From an uncultured Anaerolineales bacterium (GTDB taxonomy: Bacteria; Chloroflexota; Anaerolineae; Anaerolineales; Villigracilaceae): a stretch of DNA of 36,392 nucleotides. Position 1 is the stretch's first letter, and the number at the start of each line of letters is the position of its first letter. This document shows positions 34,115 through 36,392 of this stretch, one piece after another. The notes beneath the pieces are model-generated. The model was not told the DNA's origin. It saw only the letters and a list, made by a program, of their open reading frames with translations, and searched no databases. A program made the position numbers and the translations under genes. The DNA is taken from the NCBI GenBank assembly GCA_903873975.1, contig CAIQQN010000152.1:1-36392 (forward strand), written 5' to 3'.

Positions 34115-34554
34115 GCTGTATGAATAATAAATTGCTTGATATTTGTGAATTTACGGGCAAAGGATTCCAACCGTTGGTCTACTTTGGAACCTGGCGAGTG
34201 GCTGTGCTGAATTACATAGAGGAACTTCACCCAGCGAAGATCGACAAACTTGAGCGCCATCCGGAAACGGATGAGGTTTTTGTACTCACCCACGGCCAGG
34301 GTATCCTGTTCCTGGGTGATGGGGAGCCACAGGTTGCAAATTTGTACCCTCAGGTGATGGAAGAGGGAAAAATCTATAATGTCAAGCCATCCACCTGGCA
34401 CACGATTGTGTTGAGCCGGGACGCCTCGGTGCTGATCGTCGAGAACGGTGATACCTCCGAGGATAATTCAGAATATGTTTCGCTCACGATGGAACACCGC
34501 CGCTTCATTCTTAGCATCGCGCATAGTGAACAAGCAGGAGAATGGGGAAAATAA
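34111..34554 (+). CDS. Small cupin-like protein of unknown function
   Basis: A 147-residue cytosolic protein with a probable single cupin barrel. Visible core features are HPETDEVFVLTHGQGILFLGDGE (about residues 50-72), a cupin-1-like stretch, and STWHTIVLSRDASVLIVENGD (about 93-113), a cupin-2-like stretch with a single His. I do not recognise a specific family beyond the fold. The GTG start overlaps the stop of the second GH94 gene by 4 bases (GTGA) and has GGAG five bases upstream; an ATG three codons later is less well spaced. Cupins of this size can be sugar isomerases, epimerases or mutarotase-like binders, so processing of a released sugar such as mannose is conceivable, but this is only inferred from position as the last gene of the operon. 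Confidence 0.7.
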   Translation: MSCMNNKLLDICEFTGKGFQPLVYFGTWRVAVLNYIEELHPAKIDKLERHPETDEVFVLTHGQGILFLGDGEPQVANLYPQVMEEGKIYNVKPSTWHTIVLSRDASVLIVENGDTSEDNSEYVSLTMEHRRFILSIAHSEQAGEWGK

Positions 34555-34560
34555 TATAGG

Positions 34561-34566
34561 TATAAT
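34561..34566 (+). promoter_or_regulatory. -10 hexamer TATAAT of hypF (leaderless type)
   Basis: A perfect TATAAT is followed by 6 bases and the hypF ATG at 34573, starting six bases after the cupin stop codon. No Shine-Dalgarno sequence at useful spacing is present. The geometry equals that of hyuA and the prolyl oligopeptidase gene. Confidence 0.65.
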
Positions 34567-34572
34567 GGATGA

Positions 34573-36392
34573 ATGTCTGATTTACGCAAAGCCAGCCTCC
34601 ACATTACAGGTATCGTGCAAGGTGTTGGTTTTCGCCCTTTTATTTATGGGCTGGCAACCCGTTACACCTTGAAAGGCTGGGTACGAAACACTTCTGCCGG
34701 GGTGGACATCGAAGCGGATGGGACTCAGGAAACATTGAATTCATTTATCCATGCTTTGAAGACCGAACTCCCGCCGTTGGCGCGTATTGACAGCCTTGAC
34801 ATTTCTTTCGGGATACCGGGGCTGTTTAACACGTTTGAGATTGTTCGCTCTGAAGCGGTGGAGGGTGACTTCCAACCCGTCTCCCCGGATGTTTGTGTCT
34901 GTGATGATTGCCTGCGCGAACTCTTTGACCCTGCTGACAGGCGCTATCGTTACCCGTTCATCAACTGTACCAACTGCGGACCGCGATTTACCATCATCAC
35001 CGATATCCCCTATGACCGTCCCAACACAACAATGGCGTCGTTTGCGATGTGCCTGGACTGCGCCGTTGAATACCAGAATCCACTCGACCGGCGTTTTCAT
35101 GCCGAGCCTGTAGCCTGTCCCAATTGTGGTCCGACGGTCTGGCTGGAATGGACGATTGAGAATGGACGACAGACGTTGGAAGGGGACAGAGCAATTCACG
35201 CCGCGCAGAAGATGCTGGCGGATGGCAAAATCCTGGTTGTCAAAGGCCTGGGTGGATTCCATCTTGCATGCGACGCAACCAACGCAGAATCTGTGGCTGA
35301 ATTACGCCGCCGAAAACTACGTGTGGATAAACCCTTCGCGTTGATGATGCCTGATTTCGCTACCATCGAAAAACATTGCATTGTCAGTTATGCTGAGCGC
35401 AAACAGCTTGAATCGCGAAAGCGGCCGATCGTCTTACTCCACCAAAAGCCAGATTCAAATATATCCGCCGATGTTGCCCCGAAACAGGATACCCTTGGCG
35501 TTATGCTTCCGTATACGCCGCTGCATTATCTTTTACTCCACACTAATGGCCAATCGCCAAATGTGTTGGTAATGACAAGCGGCAACCTATCTGAGGAGCC
35601 AATTGCCATCGGAAATGATGAAGCCCTTGAGAGGCTCTCTTCGCTGGCGGATGCCTTCCTGATGCACAACCGAGATATTAATACACGCTGTGACGATTCG
35701 GTAGTGCGGGTATTTGACGAGAAGGCTTATTCGCTGCGTCGTTCGCGCGGTTATGCCCCCGACTCGCTGCAACTTCCTTTTGAAAGCCCATCCATCCTGG
35801 CAACCGGCCCAGAACTCAAGAACACATTTTGTCTCACCCGCAAACACTATGCTTTCCTCAGCCAGCATATCGGCGATATTGAGAATTACGAGACCCTACG
35901 CTCCTTTGAGGATAGTATTACTTATTTCGAGCGCTTGTTCCGCATCCAACCCGAGGCCATTGTCTACGACCTGCACCCAAATTACCTATCCACCCGCTAC
36001 GCGCTGGAGAGAGCTGAACGCGAGAAGCTCCCGGCGATTGGTGTTCAGCACCACCATGCTCACATTGCGGCTTGCATGGCAGATAACGGACTGGATGGCA
36101 ACCACCCGGTCATTGGCGTGGCGTTCGACGGGACTGGTTATGGCAAAGATGGGGCTATCTGGGGTGGAGAGTTTTTATTGGCAAATTACTCCAGATACGA
36201 GCGCAAATCCCATTTAGCTTATTTTCCTCTCCCAGGTGGCGATACAGCGATCAGACGTCCGGCACGCACGGCGCTTGCATTGCTCTGGTCGCTGGGGTTG
36301 GAATGGGATGAAGAACTCGCTCCCGCGCGGGACCTGTGCTACGAGGACCGGTTGGCGCTGCGCGTCCAGTTGGAGCGGCGCCTGAATACTCC
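34573..36392 (+). CDS. hypF: Carbamoyltransferase HypF, [NiFe]-hydrogenase maturation (5' part, cut by window end)
   Basis: An open frame of 606 codons continuing past the window. HypF makes the thiocarbamate carried by HypE that becomes the CN ligands of [NiFe]-hydrogenases. The domains are in family order. The acylphosphatase domain (residues 5-95) has GIVQGVGFRP, with R21 and N39. Two zinc fingers follow with the exact C-x2-C-x18-C-x2-C spacing: C110, C113, C132, C135 and C160, C163, C182, C185. A YrdC-like domain (about 205-395) shows KGLGGFHLACDA, RRKLRVDKPFALM and TSGNLSEEPI. The Kae1-like carbamoyltransferase domain begins after that with VQHHHAHIAACMADN and FDGTGYGKDGAIWGGE. Full-length HypF is about 750-780 residues, so roughly 150-170 are missing beyond the window. 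It follows the sugar operon but is unrelated to it; other hyp genes may lie downstream. Confidence 0.95.
   Translation, partial: MSDLRKASLHITGIVQGVGFRPFIYGLATRYTLKGWVRNTSAGVDIEADGTQETLNSFIHALKTELPPLARIDSLDISFGIPGLFNTFEIVRSEAVEGDFQPVSPDVCVCDDCLRELFDPADRRYRYPFINCTNCGPRFTIITDIPYDRPNTTMASFAMCLDCAVEYQNPLDRRFHAEPVACPNCGPTVWLEWTIENGRQTLEGDRAIHAAQKMLADGKILVVKGLGGFHLACDATNAESVAELRRRKLRVDKPFALMMPDFATIEKHCIVSYAERKQLESRKRPIVLLHQKPDSNISADVAPKQDTLGVMLPYTPLHYLLLHTNGQSPNVLVMTSGNLSEEPIAIGNDEALERLSSLADAFLMHNRDINTRCDDSVVRVFDEKAYSLRRSRGYAPDSLQLPFESPSILATGPELKNTFCLTRKHYAFLSQHIGDIENYETLRSFEDSITYFERLFRIQPEAIVYDLHPNYLSTRYALERAEREKLPAIGVQHHHAHIAACMADNGLDGNHPVIGVAFDGTGYGKDGAIWGGEFLLANYSRYERKSHLAYFPLPGGDTAIRRPARTALALLWSLGLEWDEELAPARDLCYEDRLALRVQLERRLNT

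Noticed and set aside
1-36392. CRISPR arrays, tRNA genes, insertion sequences, integrases or long direct repeats
   Set aside because: I looked through the intergenic stretches and saw no repeat-spacer pattern, cloverleaf-like sequence, transposase or integrase coding sequence.

Overview
The window looks like chromosomal DNA of a free-living anaerobic or facultative bacterium, most likely Chloroflexota (Anaerolineae-like). This placement is inferred from four things: the Thr/Pro/Ala-rich linker after the lipoprotein cysteine of the solute-binding protein, several gene starts that appear leaderless (a TATAAT-like hexamer 6-7 nt before ATG), the gene content, and balanced GC. No phylogenetic marker is present. 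Coding density is high, no gap reaches 300 bases, and I see no tRNA, rRNA, CRISPR array, insertion sequence or phage gene.

Region A (1-9113). A URO-D-fold protein on the plus strand converges on a PIG-L deacetylase and a tightly overlapping five-gene minus-strand operon. In order of transcription the operon is hyuA, hyuB (hydantoinase/oxoprolinase-type ATP-dependent amide hydrolase), a stand-alone MetH reactivation-domain homologue, a [2Fe-2S]-ASKHA ATPase of the corrinoid-activator (RACo-like) family, and a GHMP-type galactokinase. The overlaps imply coupled translation. Pairing an ATP-dependent cyclic-amide opener with corrinoid reactivation proteins is the least conventional part of the window.

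Region B (9114-15594). A near-consensus promoter drives a DUF2804 gene, an MFS/SLC45-like sugar symporter and an intracellular GH2 glycosidase. A prolyl oligopeptidase with its own leaderless-type promoter follows.

Region C (15595-34554). This is a beta-mannan/cello-oligosaccharide (glucomannan-type) utilisation locus. A GH130 mannoside phosphorylase diverges from a LacI-family regulator. The regulator has a perfect palindromic operator, TTGGGAGCGCTCCCAA, just downstream of a consensus promoter. Next come a complete Dpp/Opp-type ABC importer (lipoprotein, two permeases, two ATPases), a GH2 beta-mannosidase, a GH3 beta-glucosidase, two tandem GH94 phosphorylases (the first very like cellobiose phosphorylase) and a small cupin-like protein. 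None of the enzymes has a recognisable signal peptide. The model is that oligosaccharides made outside the cell are imported and cut inside it, partly by phosphorolysis to mannose-1-phosphate and glucose-1-phosphate, which saves ATP.

Region D (34561-36392). The 5' part of hypF ([NiFe]-hydrogenase maturation) runs off the end of the window behind its own leaderless-type promoter.
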